From Dromaius novaehollandiae (lineage: Eukaryota > Chordata > Aves > Casuariiformes > Dromaiidae): 64,000 bases of DNA. The stretch is taken from assembly GCF_036370855.1 (NCBI RefSeq), contig NC_088100.1, forward strand, positions 36,840,563 through 36,904,562. Direction: 5' to 3'. A model generated the notes under the pieces. It saw only the letters and a program-made list of their open reading frames with translations, was not told the DNA's origin and did no database searches. The position numbers and the translations under genes are program-made. Numbering within the stretch: position 1 is the stretch's first letter; each line of letters begins with the position of its first letter. This document shows positions 53,275-63,495 of the stretch, one piece after another.

Positions 53275-53364
53275 GCCCCCGCGGTACCCCCAGCCCGCAG
53301 GCGACCAGGCCCGACGGCGCCCCCCACCGCCCCCTCCCCCCCGCGCCGCCGCCCCGGCCGCTAC

Positions 53365-53480
53365 CTGCCACCTGTCTCCGCGACGCGCCGGCCGTTGCCA
53401 CGCTACGCTTAAAGGGGCGGGGCGGGGCCGCGCCGCGCCGCGCCGCGCCGCGCCGCGCCGCGCCGCCGAGGCTCCCCGCG
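53365..53480 (-). other. LCA5: LCA5 first (non-coding) exon, approximate
   Basis: Minus-strand reading of the CpG island gives a donor GGCAG|GTAGCG with the last exon base at 53365. An alternative GACAG|GTGGCA lies 7 nt upstream at 53372. The transcription start cannot be fixed from sequence. The GC box, X-box-like motifs and CCAAT cluster suggest it lies between about 53395 and 53480, and the upper bound given here is a guess. There is no ATG in a good context, in keeping with a non-coding first exon as in human LCA5. Confidence 0.45.
53428..53467. repeat. (CGCCG)n pentanucleotide repeat at the LCA5 start region
   Basis: About seven uninterrupted copies of CGCCG directly follow the GC box. 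Such GC pentamers vary in length and are often collapsed in assemblies. The tract lies within or next to the inferred first exon. Confidence 0.85.
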
Positions 53481-53483
53481 GCC

Positions 53484-53497
53484 GCTGCCCGAGCAAC
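53484..53497 (+). promoter_or_regulatory. Candidate RFX X-box
   Basis: GCTGCC-CG-AGCAAC matches the X-box consensus GTNRCC(N0-3)RGYAAC at 11 of 12 half-site positions with a 2-nt spacer. RFX factors bind X-boxes in promoters of cilium genes, and lebercilin is a ciliary protein. A second, weaker site with one perfect half (GTTGCC-A-CGCTAC) lies at 53394-53406. Binding is inferred. Confidence 0.5.
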
Positions 53498-53533
53498 GGG
53501 GCGCAGAGGGACGCAGGGCCCCCGCTGCTTGCC

Positions 53534-53666
53534 ATTGGCTGGCCGCCCTGCCAGCTCGGCGGCGCGCCGCGGCTCCTGGCGGCTGATTGGTGGCTGGGAG
53601 GCTGGGAGCGGCCGAGGGGCGGGCGCCCTTCCATTGGCCGGAAGCTTTAGCTCGGCTGATGATTGG
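53534..53666 (-). promoter_or_regulatory. Cluster of four CCAAT boxes (NF-Y type)
   Basis: ATTGG, read as CCAAT on the minus strand, occurs at 53534-53538, 53586-53590, 53633-53637 and 53662-53666. The second (CACCAATCAG) and fourth (CAGCCAATCA) fit the extended NF-Y consensus. All four are in the same orientation, spaced 29-52 bp, and lie just upstream of the inferred LCA5 start. This is the usual place for NF-Y in CpG-island promoters. Confidence 0.6.
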
Positions 53667-56600
53667 CTGAGTCGCTGTGAAGGGCGGGGTGAGCGGGACG
53701 GAACGCCTCGGCGGCGGCGCCAGGTGCCGTCTCCGTCCCATGATGCTCCGGTGGCGCCTGACGGGGACGGGTGGCGCCGCCGCCGCCGCAGGGGAAGCAG
53801 CGTCTCGGGGCTGGTGCCGCCCTGCGGGTGCCGCTTGCAGCCTGCCCGGCGAGCACGGGTCGGCGGCCCCAACAGCGGCCTGTAAGGCAGGGTCGGCCGG
53901 TGCCCCAACCGGCTGCCGAAGCGCTAACATACCGAAGTGAAGCAGAACCAAGTATTTCCCGGCGGTGCCCGCGGGACTCTGGCGTCCTGTGGCGGCCGTT
54001 GGTGAACTGCCGGCGGGACGGTGCGTGCCAGAGACCCGGCGCGCTTCCCTCGGTGGGGAGACCCCCGCCTGCGAGTTTGGGGACGAAGCCAATGGTCTGT
54101 GTTGGTGTTGGCACGCGTTGCAGCGTGGCTGCCAGGTCCTTCACAACTGCTCAAGTGACACTGGCCGAGGGAAGGCCGCGGTGGCCTCCGGCAGGCATCG
54201 TCATCAAGGACTTTTGAAACGAGACTGCAGAGCTAAACCTGGAGGCTGTGACTGGGCAGCTAGTGAGTTTGGTGGAGGAGGAAAGGAAAAGGAAAAAAAA
54301 CCCCACATTCTCCACCTCACTATTTAAGAAGGTGGGGAAGTTAGTTGGAAGAGAAAAATGATAACAAACTATAAAATATCCTAGAGCTTAAAACAAAATG
54401 GGATATACTGACAAAGGGATAAAAGTACTGTGAAAACTTGTGGAATATGTTTGAATTCAAAGGCAGGCCCCATTTACCAAAGCTGTGGCATTTTAGTCCT
54501 CAAAGCAAGAAGGTTTCAAGATGTCCACTTTTATTTCTTAAGGTGCCTACTATTATTTTTTCTTGTTACAACCTTTAATAACAAATCTAGCCAATAAAAC
54601 TTTCTGAAGAGAGGAATGGAAAAAGAAGCAGCAGATATTGTCTACCTCATTTAACTTACTTTTGGAAGATGTTAGGATAGCGCAGTGATGAAAGCAGTGT
54701 AACAATTCGAACGGAACAGAACAGAATAGAATATTTCATATGAAAGCCATTATAATCTATCTTCATGGAAAGCCAGAAACATTTTAGAGAGGGAGACTGA
54801 GTCTTTGTACTAGCGAGAACTGTCTTTCCATTTTAGAGCATTCAAAATTAATACTCGTTGACAACTAAATAACTGTAGGAAACAGGGTAAGAGATCAGTT
54901 GTGTAAACCAACTTAATATATACAGGTACCAAATTTCCTCACTCTAAAATATAAACAGATATGTGAAAAAGTAGTTTTAATGCACTTCAACATAAAAGAT
55001 TTCCATCCTAAAAAAAACTCATATTTTAGGAGGAAAAATCATGTCCATTTCAATGGAAAAGAAATTTTAATTCATGATTGTGTAAGAACGGAGAAGATTC
55101 TCAAAACTGACATGCATATTCATTGTGCACAAGAACTCTGAATATGCACAATCAAATTTCTTCAACATGTAATTTAATGAATAGGATAGGATGCAATCAT
55201 AAACATGCTGGGATAAACTCCAGTAAAATAAGTGATGATGGAAGCAGATATTTTCAAAGGCATCTGGGAGACATAGACCTGACATGGAGTCTCCCATGCT
55301 GAGTAGAGGTTTTAATTTTTGACCCTAGTGTCACGGAAAACAGGCATGGGAGAAAGAAAAAGCCTGTGCATTTTCTAATTTTGATCATCTCCCTAATTGC
55401 ACTTAATATTTTTGCCATATTAGCATTACTATTATGAAAGTGGTTTAAAAAAACAATGAAACTCCTGTGAATCATTTTTTAAATCCAGCCTCCTGTGGCT
55501 TTGTATAGCTCACCCTTGTGCTAAACAGCTAAAGCATATAATTCATCACAACAACGTTGGCAGAGAATCATTGCTGTCCTTCAGAAAGACACAGGGAAAT
55601 GTGAGATAACAAAGACAGAATAATTCTATTGCTTGCAACTGGAGGAAATGTATTGCTTGTATCTGGCAGCCGGCCAGACCAGAATCTGAAATGCAGTTGC
55701 TGCTGTAAATAGGATGAAAGGGATTTATAATCCGTCTCTATGTCTGCTCTAGCTAAGAAAATTAAAAGCAGAGAAAGCAATTAAAAAACAAGAGAAAACA
55801 TGAAAAAATGTGAAAGAGACTTTTTTGTGTTGATAATTCATAGACTAATTATCATGACTAACCACTGGGGGCTTGGTTAGCAACTAACTAATCATTAGTT
55901 ACTGAATATAGGGAATAGAGCCTCTCGTTCAGAACAAATGACATCTATTCAGACTTCTCCATCAACTGCTCGAGCCAGAATAATGTTAACATAGTTACAT
56001 CAGCTGCTGAAGTGGAATAGATTGCACTGTATTGGCATAGGGATTAATCGATGAAGGTTTTGAACCCGTTAATCTAAAACCTCCAAATAATGTATTTAAG
56101 ATATTGTCCTCTATGTAACAGTTGATATAGTATAGATAAATGGTATCACATTTCAGATTCCCTTGGACAGGACAAATACATGATTCACTTGAGCAAGAAA
56201 TAATGTTTTGTAGTTTTCCTCTGTCTCTCTGAAGCAAGACTGACACCTTAACTGCTTGCCTGGATGGGAAAGTTGTTGAAACAGAGTATTGCAGTAAAGA
56301 TTTGGAGGGGGAAGTGGAAGGCTGTTATCATACACTTAAAAGGAATGGTCCGTAGCCCCATTTTTAACTGAGAAGAGGGCTGCTTTAAAAAGGAGGATGG
56401 AAACCTTTGAAAACTAAATCAGGTCACAGTGTCACACAATTTGATATTCCTAGAGGTACCAACATGGATACGGCTCACAGGCTTATTCAGATTAGTGGAA
56501 TCCTTGCTCATTTAATTGTTTCATGTAAATATAGATGGAAAATCCCTAATGCACAGAAAAATGCTATTGAATTCCACTGCACCGTAGAAATGGCTGTGGC

Positions 56601-57040
56601 ATACTGGGAGGGAACTATTATAATGGCTGTATCTAATGTGATGGATAAAACAGATTCTCTGAATTACCAGAACAAAATGGTGTTTGAATTTGGAAAGGGA
56701 AAATCTTCATGGTAATGTTCTGAGTACCATAACTTGGTGAAGGAGTGGGGACTTCATGAATGAACAATGATATAAATGAGAGAGTCAGAGTGACTTACTA
56801 CTTGCTTTAACCAGGAGTAAGGCATGAGGTGGAGCTTCACTATGAGATTTAAACTTAGATACTCAATTTCTGCAAAAGATCAAAGGCTGATAAAACCAAT
56901 CAGATGGAGTATGAAATGCCAAAGAAGGTTCCTTTTGGCCCCTTCAGCCTTCAGGTTTTCTAATTCTTTCCATCAAAATAGGCAATAATTTGATACTGTC
57001 TTGCATGTTGGAAACAGATGCATAAATGTTTAGATACGTC

Positions 57041-57087
57041 TGCATATATGTATACATATGCACATATATACATATATATGTACACAT
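57041..57087. repeat. (CATATA)-type dinucleotide-rich microsatellite
   Basis: A degenerate run of CATATATG, TACATATG and CACATATA units, nearly all alternating purine-pyrimidine. Confidence 0.75.
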
Positions 57088-58752
57088 CAGACCTAGTAAC
57101 TTGCATCCACATTGTTGCAGAAAAGCTTTTCAAAATCCAGGAGTGTTTACTGAAGTAGAGATTTTGGCTCAAATCAGTTCCCCTGATCTGGGTAGACAAG
57201 TGTGCGAGTTCGAGCTGCTATCTCTAATAGCCATCTAGATACTTGCTGCCTTTCTCCACTGCTATAAAGGCAGCCTATGATGTGACTAACATGTCTGTAT
57301 TAGAGCATAAGTATGGGAATTTTAGGGGCCAACTGACAATCTTTTCCTTTAATACATGTTGGAATATTCTCTGGTATCCAAGATACATTGTGATGAATTG
57401 TAAGTATCAGCACTTACTTCCTTTTGCTGTCAATTGTCTGCAATCAAATCATCAAAATTTTTAAAATTCTAATACAAATAAAATTTAATGTCAGTCTGTT
57501 TCAATGCTATAAATATTTGCAGTCTCCTTTTGTGATTTTAATGCATTTGTCAAAATAAGCTGTGTTTGCACTGGAGGCTATCTGTTTTTCTTCCCATGTC
57601 CTTAACTATCTTGAGAAATGAGAAGCCTGAGATCACTTTCAAGCTTGACTCCCATGCCCTGGACTCTAAAATGACCTGAAATCTTTTCACTGTTCTTTTT
57701 TTCTCAAGTGCTCCTGAGTCATCTGCTCAGAAGTGGCCACTCACCTTTTACAATTTTGTTTTGTAATTCTTTTAAAGAATTTCTATTGGTGTCAGTTCTC
57801 ATACTATGACTATCTGCAGCCCCCTGATGAGGATTTTCTTGCTCATTCTCTGGCTGCAATGGCATTAGGACTGTTATGGCATTACTGACATCCCTTTTGT
57901 GCCCTTGACAGGCAACAAAGAATGGGTTTCCGTGAACTGAGTTGAACTTGAAGAAGTATAAAAGAAGCACATTTGGCATTGTTCATGCTGAATTATTTTT
58001 AACAATACAATTTTCCAAGTCTGTGAAATGTTGAAATAGTGGGGGGAAAATATAGTGCAATTAAAAAAACATTTATGTGTACATCACACCACTGGTTTAT
58101 TTCACAGATTTTGCCAATTTTTCAAAATTCTTTGTTTTAATACATCTGCTTTAATTTTATAGTACAACTTTTTTAATACAACTGCATTGTTGAGAAATAT
58201 TAGATGAATGACCAAAGTTGTTTCTGGTGAACTATGGGAATATCATTTATTTGATGAACTAACACTTTCATAATAAAATAAAATATTCCATTCCTACAAT
58301 ATGAAGCCGTAACTGTTCACATTGTGGATATAGCTGTGTTTTAAACAAGGCCCCAAATTAAAACAGGGTAATTATCATTTATAGAGTAGCAACAAGTATC
58401 TCATAAGCAGTTTAAATAACAAAAAAGCCCAGTAAAGCCTGGGAAGGTGGAGAAGATACTGAAGAAACAACTATTAAATGTTTGATTACAAAAAGATTAT
58501 GCGAAGGAGACATTTCAGTGAAGGAGATTTCCTTTCTCCAGTAGTCACGTGTTATTGGGAGGAAGATTTCATGCAGATTGTTCAAAATCTAGTAGTCTTC
58601 TATTAGATACTGTATTTGTTCTTAGTAGGCGTTAGTAAATTTTTTTCCAGCAAACCTTTTTTGAAGGACAAATATGGCATCTGTGGACTTGTTTCTGCTG
58701 CTTTTGCATAATTTACAATTTTGTATTCACAATATGTATATTAGTCTTTGAC

Positions 58753-58768
58753 AAAAAAAAAAAAAAAA
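58753..58768. repeat. Poly-A run (A16)
   Basis: Sixteen consecutive A residues. Possibly a retroelement tail, but no flanking element is recognised. Confidence 0.9.
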
Positions 58769-60609
58769 TGTAATGACCAAATAATTTTGACATGTTCTTT
58801 AATCAAAAGCAGTATCGGCTGTTTCTGAACATTCGTCTCTTTTGACTTCAAACTTCATTTCTATTGCTAGCCTAGCAGATGAATTTTGTTCTGTCTGTTT
58901 AGTGTTTAGTGTCTGTTTAGGGTTTAGTGATATAAATTATGTTGTAGAGAAATAAGGCCAAATATATCTTTGATATGATGCCAGTGAAGAGAATGCGTGT
59001 TATATCAAAATAAATTTGGCCTCAGTGTTTAATGTGACTGCTCTGAAAACCTTTTTATTGCCCCAGTTAGACAAACCTTGTATAAGGCTTAAGAAAAAAT
59101 TTCTTTTTCTTAAAAAAAATCTTCACTCAAATGAAAACATATCTTGATTATTAGGGTTAGACTCATGAAGAGACCTAGGCAATTCACACCACTTCTGGGT
59201 ACTTGATCATATCATCAAAATTTTATTAATTTTTTAATGCAAAATGGAACACTTTTGGTGAGGGGGGAAGAGTGCACACATCTCAGCCCACTGTATTATA
59301 TATCGCAGACTTTGGGGAGCAGAAGGTAGGGATTTGTACTCGCTCAACTAGAGGAAGGAGTTGAAACTTGGGTCCCCAGGTTTTGACTCTGGTTGCACTT
59401 CCCAAATCAAACTTGTTAAGGGAACGTAGGTACATAGACGTTATCCATGAGGTATTTCCCAACCTGCCCATCACTGCCAAGGTTGAGGTGCTTCTGAGCA
59501 GAACGAGTGCCTTGGGAACTTTGGGCACCACCGGGTTAGAACAGGGATTTGGAGATTTCATTCTTGAATTAATTACCTGAATTCATTAAAATCCCACTTA
59601 GGGTTAATCTGAGCCTTTACAGCTTGAATATATATAAAGCCTTGCAATGTAGGCACCAGCTTACTGGAGTTCTCTTTATTGGAATTAAATACCATTAAAC
59701 CAACATCCTCTTCATCTTCCCATTTTCAGGATTTGCAGTAATTTAACTTTATATTGTTTTAGCAATAAAAGCTAGAATAATCTGTTATTCATATTGTGCC
59801 TCTATATTGTGTTTCAAAGATGCTTTGATTGATGAAGAGTGCTTTATGGGTGTTTTTTCCTTTTCCATTTTTATAACTGAAACTGTCAATCCTTTTAAGA
59901 CCTTCTAAATAATGAGATCAATCACTGTAGTCAGAGTAAAAGGAAGGACCATGACTGAGCCAATACTGGAAAGCAGCTTAACAAATTAACAGGGAAGAAA
60001 TATTTCAGATAGTCAAAGCAAAATCCTGGCCTGCTCAGACAGGTTTAAGGGCTGTCTGAGGGATGTTTAGAAAGGCCAACCTTAGGCTCAAGAGGCTAGT
60101 CCTCCAGGAAACCCGTATCATCAATAAAAAGAGAGAGAGGCCCATAGAGAGCATGTGAATTAGGTTCTACTCTCACTTGCTTTATTTCTTCCTGTTAACC
60201 ACACAGGGAACCTGAAGACTATCCTTCTTTTCTTAAAGCTAGCCTTTAATACCTCTTTCTCTAGCAGCCCAACACTGTGATATGAGCTGTCTCCCTGCTG
60301 GATTCACCATCTTTAATGTGGTAAGCCTGTTATTGTAAGATGAGGGAAGGAGGTGCTGGGGAATATCTACTATAGAAAAGATTGGATTTGTAGCTCCTCC
60401 TTTCTTTTTCTCCTGCACCTTTCAGGGTCACGGGCTTACTGCAGTTCTGGGGCTGGAGAAGGGGAAAATTTGCAATTGGGCTCTAAGTCCACTTGAGTTA
60501 AAATAATAATAACAATAAAAAAGATAAGAAATAGTGATCATTGGGGTTTCAGTGCAGTTTATTCCTTGGGTACTACCAGGAAATATCAATTTGGAGAGGA
60601 AAGTAGCAT

Positions 60610-60935
60610 CACCTTTCTGGGCCTCTGGTGAAACTTGTGAACTGAAATGCTGTATTTAGTTCTGGTGCCCACTCCTGTAGAAAGGTTCTGAGAAATGGAA
60701 AAGGCTTCACAAACTCATTTCAAGTATCACTGGAGGTCTATAAAACTCTGTTACAGAGAGAGACCTAAAAGAAAGTTCAATAAAAATGAAGGTTAAGAGA
60801 TCATTTGATCATGAGTTATGTTGCTTCTGATGGTAGATCGCTTTTAGTCTAGCAGTAAAAAGGTATAATGAAACTTAGTGGTTAGAAGTTGGAGCTACTT
60901 CAAAGAAGTAAGAAAGTGCACATTTTTAACAGTGA
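60610..60935 (+). mobile_element. CR1-type LINE fragment, old
   Basis: Colinear decayed CR1 phrases: 'tagttctggtgcccactcct' then 'gtagaaagg' (CR1: agttctggtgcccacatttcagaaagg), 'aaatggaaaaggcttc', and near the end 'tgcacatttttaacagtgaa' (CR1: cgcaaatttttaacagtgag). There is no open frame. Confidence 0.6.
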
Positions 60936-61504
60936 AAGGAAGTGCTTTTACCCAGATTAACTGAGGAAAAGAGATGTGGGAGTTTAAGTCATGACTGCCC
61001 CCAGCTGTCTGCTCTGCCCATCTGCTGCAGGTTACTACTCTTAAAACAGCTTGGAGAAGGAGAGGAGGGGCTGTATCTCGGATACTTCAGAGCAAGTCTG
61101 GCATTTTTAGTCAAACCCACCTTCACTGGTGACTGAAGCTATTATTCCAGGAAGTGGGAACTGTATCACACTAAATTACCATAGCAATATTTGCCAGAAC
61201 TGGTGGGTTGTGTCCTCATTATGCTGTAAGAACAACCTGTAAGGCCTGGTTGACTAAGTGTCAGTTGATGAAATAGTTACGATGAAACAGGCTTTAGCAG
61301 TTAGTTATCAAAAACAGGATGCTGAAATTAGCTGACTTTGTGCTTTGAAATGGGTACTAGCTCATAGGTCATTTCCAGGCTGCAACAGCCTCTGTGACAA
61401 AGATACTTGCATACCTATGACAGGAACATAATCAGGTACTGATTTTTTGAACATACCATATAACTGAATGCATGATATGATATATCATGCATGATGTAGG
61501 AACA

Positions 61505-62110
61505 CGGACATGGGCCAGCAATGTGCCCTTCTGGGAAAGAAAGCCAACAGTGTCCTGGACTGCATTAGGAAGAGCATTGCTAGCAGGTCAATGGAGGTGA
61601 TCCTTCCTCTCTACTCAGCACTGGTGAGACCACATTTGGAGTGCTGGGTCCAGTTCTGGGCTCCCCAGTACAAGAGAGACATGAACATACTGGATCAAGT
61701 ATGAAGGGACTGGAGCATGGGACATATGATGAGGGGATGAAAGAGCGGAGGCAGTTTAGCCTGGAGAAGAGAAAGCTTAGGGGGGGATCTGATCAATGTG
61801 TATAAATGCCTGATGGGAGGGAGTAAAGAAGATGGAGCCAGACTCTTCTCAGTGGCGCCCAGTGACAGGACAAGAGGCAACGGGCACAAATGGAAATACA
61901 GGAAATTCTGTTTAAACATAAGAAGAAAATTTTTACTGTGAGGGTGGTCAAATGCTTAAGCAGGTTGCCCAGAGCGGTTGTGGAGTCCCCTTCCTTGGAG
62001 ATCTCAAAACATAACTGGGCACAGACCTGGCTGACCTGCTCTAAGTGACTCTCTCTGAGCAGATGATCTCTAGAGATGCCTTCCAGCCTCAATGATGCCA
62101 TGCTTGTGTG
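61505..62110 (+). mobile_element. CR1 LINE, 5'-truncated, 3' end (youngest copy here)
   Basis: The C-terminal end of CR1 ORF2 is still readable at 61510-61704: [20 protein letters not shown], then [12 protein letters not shown] and [12 protein letters not shown], broken by a stop at 61702. It continues through 'gtttagcctggagaagagaa', 'gtgacaggacaagaggcaac', 'tttttactgtgagggtggtc', 'aggttgcccagagcggttg' and 'gatgccttccagcctcaatg', the CR1 3' end in order. It is 5'-truncated, as is usual for CR1, and better preserved than the other copies in the window. Confidence 0.88.
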
Positions 62111-62399
62111 ATTTCAAAAGGCATATTATCTGCAGGTGGTGCTGTGGCTGACAACTTACATTGCTAGATGATGATTCCTTCCTGTGTTTTTGGTTGGTCA
62201 GCAATCACGATAGCTCCTTGCTATTTTGCCTTAGTAAAAGAAATCTATTTGGCAGTTGTAGTGATGAATCTTGTTCATGGTGGGTTGACTGAGGTTCTTG
62301 CAAAATAGGAAAACAAGCTTTGAAAAGACTGGTCCTTACAGATTTTTTATAATTTGAATTCTCATCTATGCAATGTTTTCATTAGGACTTTTCACTATA

Positions 62400-63120
62400 G
62401 CATCAGTACCCAAATGCTGTTGATAAACCTGTGAGGATTTCTCCTGATGGGGTTCCTTCTCAGTGTCTCATTGTGTTTTAGGACTCAGCCCCATATCTAG
62501 AAATCTGATCATGTATTTTGGTCTTAGGTGCATGATCTTGCATTTGGTCATATTAACAAACCTGGTCATGTTTTTATTTCACCAAGACATTTTGTATAAT
62601 AGAACTGTTCCCTTTTTTGTTTTCCACATTATCAATTTGTGAGTCACATCATTGTAAATTTTACCTGCAGTAATGCCACGTTTTCATGAAGATGATTGAT
62701 AGATGTATTGAAAAGACTCACCCCAAACCAAATCTCACAGTAGGATATCACAAAATGTGCTATCACTTGGGACAAAGATACTGGTGGTTGTATGACCTGG
62801 TAGTTAACCAGTTTAAAAAAATCATGTAATACGTGTTGCATGGATTTTGTTTGGAGTTATTTTTAATGCAAGATTATGTCATATGTTTGGTAAGGACATT
62901 ATTTCAACCACAATCTTCATTATCAGTCAAATGCTTCATCTCATTAAAAACAATAATGAATGTTTTTGACAGTCCTAGTTCCCAGGAAACCATGTACACT
63001 GATATTAATAAATCCACAATCTGCTAATTCTTTCATTGGCATCCCTATCAACATTTCCACTGGTTTGGCTGAGATCACTTGCTAGCTAAACCTGCCTGTA
63101 GTTACCCAAGCAATTTTACT
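62400..63120 (-). mobile_element. Old interspersed repeat (CR1/L3-like, family uncertain)
   Basis: Several phrases recall a repeat common in reptile genomes: 'gtcaaatgcttcatctcatt', 'aggaaaccatgtacactgat' then 'attaataa', 'aattctttcattggcatccc', and 'aaacctgcctgtagttaccc'. Remembered equivalents are 'tcaaatgctttggaaaaatc', 'aaaaccatgttgactattag' and 'tggcctgtagttcccaggat'. Orientation and class are inferred; it may be ORF2 of an L3/CR1-type LINE read antisense. Confidence 0.4.
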
Positions 63121-63304
63121 TATTGCATTAAAATACTGGCTCAACATTAACTTGTTTCTGTAAAAAGTCCAACGTTTAAATTATTGAAGTATAATAGGCA
63201 AGTGACCTGACACAGGAGGCACAGGAGTTTTGTGCAGAATATTGCGTTCTCAGGTTTTTAACCCTTCTCCGCTTCCTTAAGGGCAACTGAAGCGCTTACG
63301 TTAA

Positions 63305-63495
63305 GAATGGTGGCGTTGCACCTTGCAGCAGGAGAGGCCTCATTGCCCCAAGCACCCGGGCCAGCAGCGGGGCCCGGCCGCAGTTGTGCGCGGATGCTCT
63401 AGAGGGAGCTTCGACACCGGCGCAGGCGCCGCATCCAGCCCGGGCGCCGGCCGGGGGCGATCCGCCGATTCCCTTCGGATCTCCGAAAGGGAAAG
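63305..63495. promoter_or_regulatory. Small isolated CpG-rich block
   Basis: About 190 bp with more than 20 CpG dinucleotides, standing in AT-rich DNA about 10 kb upstream of LCA5. It has no simple-repeat or recognised transposon content. In human, SH3BGRL2 lies upstream of LCA5 and points away from it; the conserved start of its protein (MVIRVF) was not found here. It could be a distal promoter, an enhancer-like CpG cluster or a promoter of a non-coding RNA. Confidence 0.4.

Larger units (their letters stand above)
47575..53364 (-). other. LCA5: LCA5 intron 1 (about 5.8 kb)
   Basis: Between the non-coding first exon and the ATG exon. It is mostly AT-rich and unique to the eye. It contains a possible LTR-like stretch (49380-50890), an (AC/AT) microsatellite at about 52990-53021, and a possible small non-coding exon at 51208-51165 with a perfect GTAAGT donor. 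No coding exon was recognised. CpG-rich shoulder sequence begins at about 52885. Confidence 0.6.
53050..54250. promoter_or_regulatory. LCA5: CpG island promoter of LCA5
   Basis: About 1.2 kb of very GC- and CpG-rich sequence in otherwise AT-rich DNA. It contains a GC box (GGGGCGGGGCGGGG, 53414-53427), four CCAAT boxes, X-box-like motifs, a (CGCCG)n repeat and a (GGCTCC)n repeat. It lies at the 5' end of LCA5. The half above about 53690 extends away from LCA5 and may drive divergent transcription. Many long ORFs overlap here on both strands; they reflect the lack of AT-rich stop codons and are not genes. Confidence 0.85.
54260..60600. other. Sequence upstream of LCA5, no supported gene
   Basis: AT-rich DNA between the CpG island and the repeat cluster at 60.6 kb. 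It contains a (TA/CA) microsatellite (57041-57087) and an A16 run (58753-58768). Open frames reach 102 codons (56407-56715, plus) but have no recognised domain, splice context or repeat identity. No SH3BGRL2 coding exon was found. Confidence 0.55.

Noticed and set aside
53414..53427. Plus-strand G-quadruplex at the GC box
   Set aside because: Only three G-runs are present, so it is not a canonical quadruplex; it is better read as tandem Sp1-type GC boxes.
53027..54217. Many long overlapping ORFs on both strands (up to 293 codons)
   Set aside because: They lie in a CpG island with few AT-rich stop codons. Translations are low-complexity Ala/Gly/Pro/Arg, and both strands are open at once. No domain was recognised.
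54705..54735. (GAACA)n-like pentamer run
   Set aside because: Only three imperfect units.
56407..56715. 102-codon plus-strand ORF (FDIPRGTNMDTAHRL...)
   Set aside because: The composition looks protein-like, but there is no recognised family, no splice context and no neighbouring exon. Too weak to call a gene.
58890..58930. Telomere-like TTTAGGGTTTAG
   Set aside because: Only one and a half units inside a local GTCTGTTTAG duplication. It is not the vertebrate (TTAGGG)n repeat.
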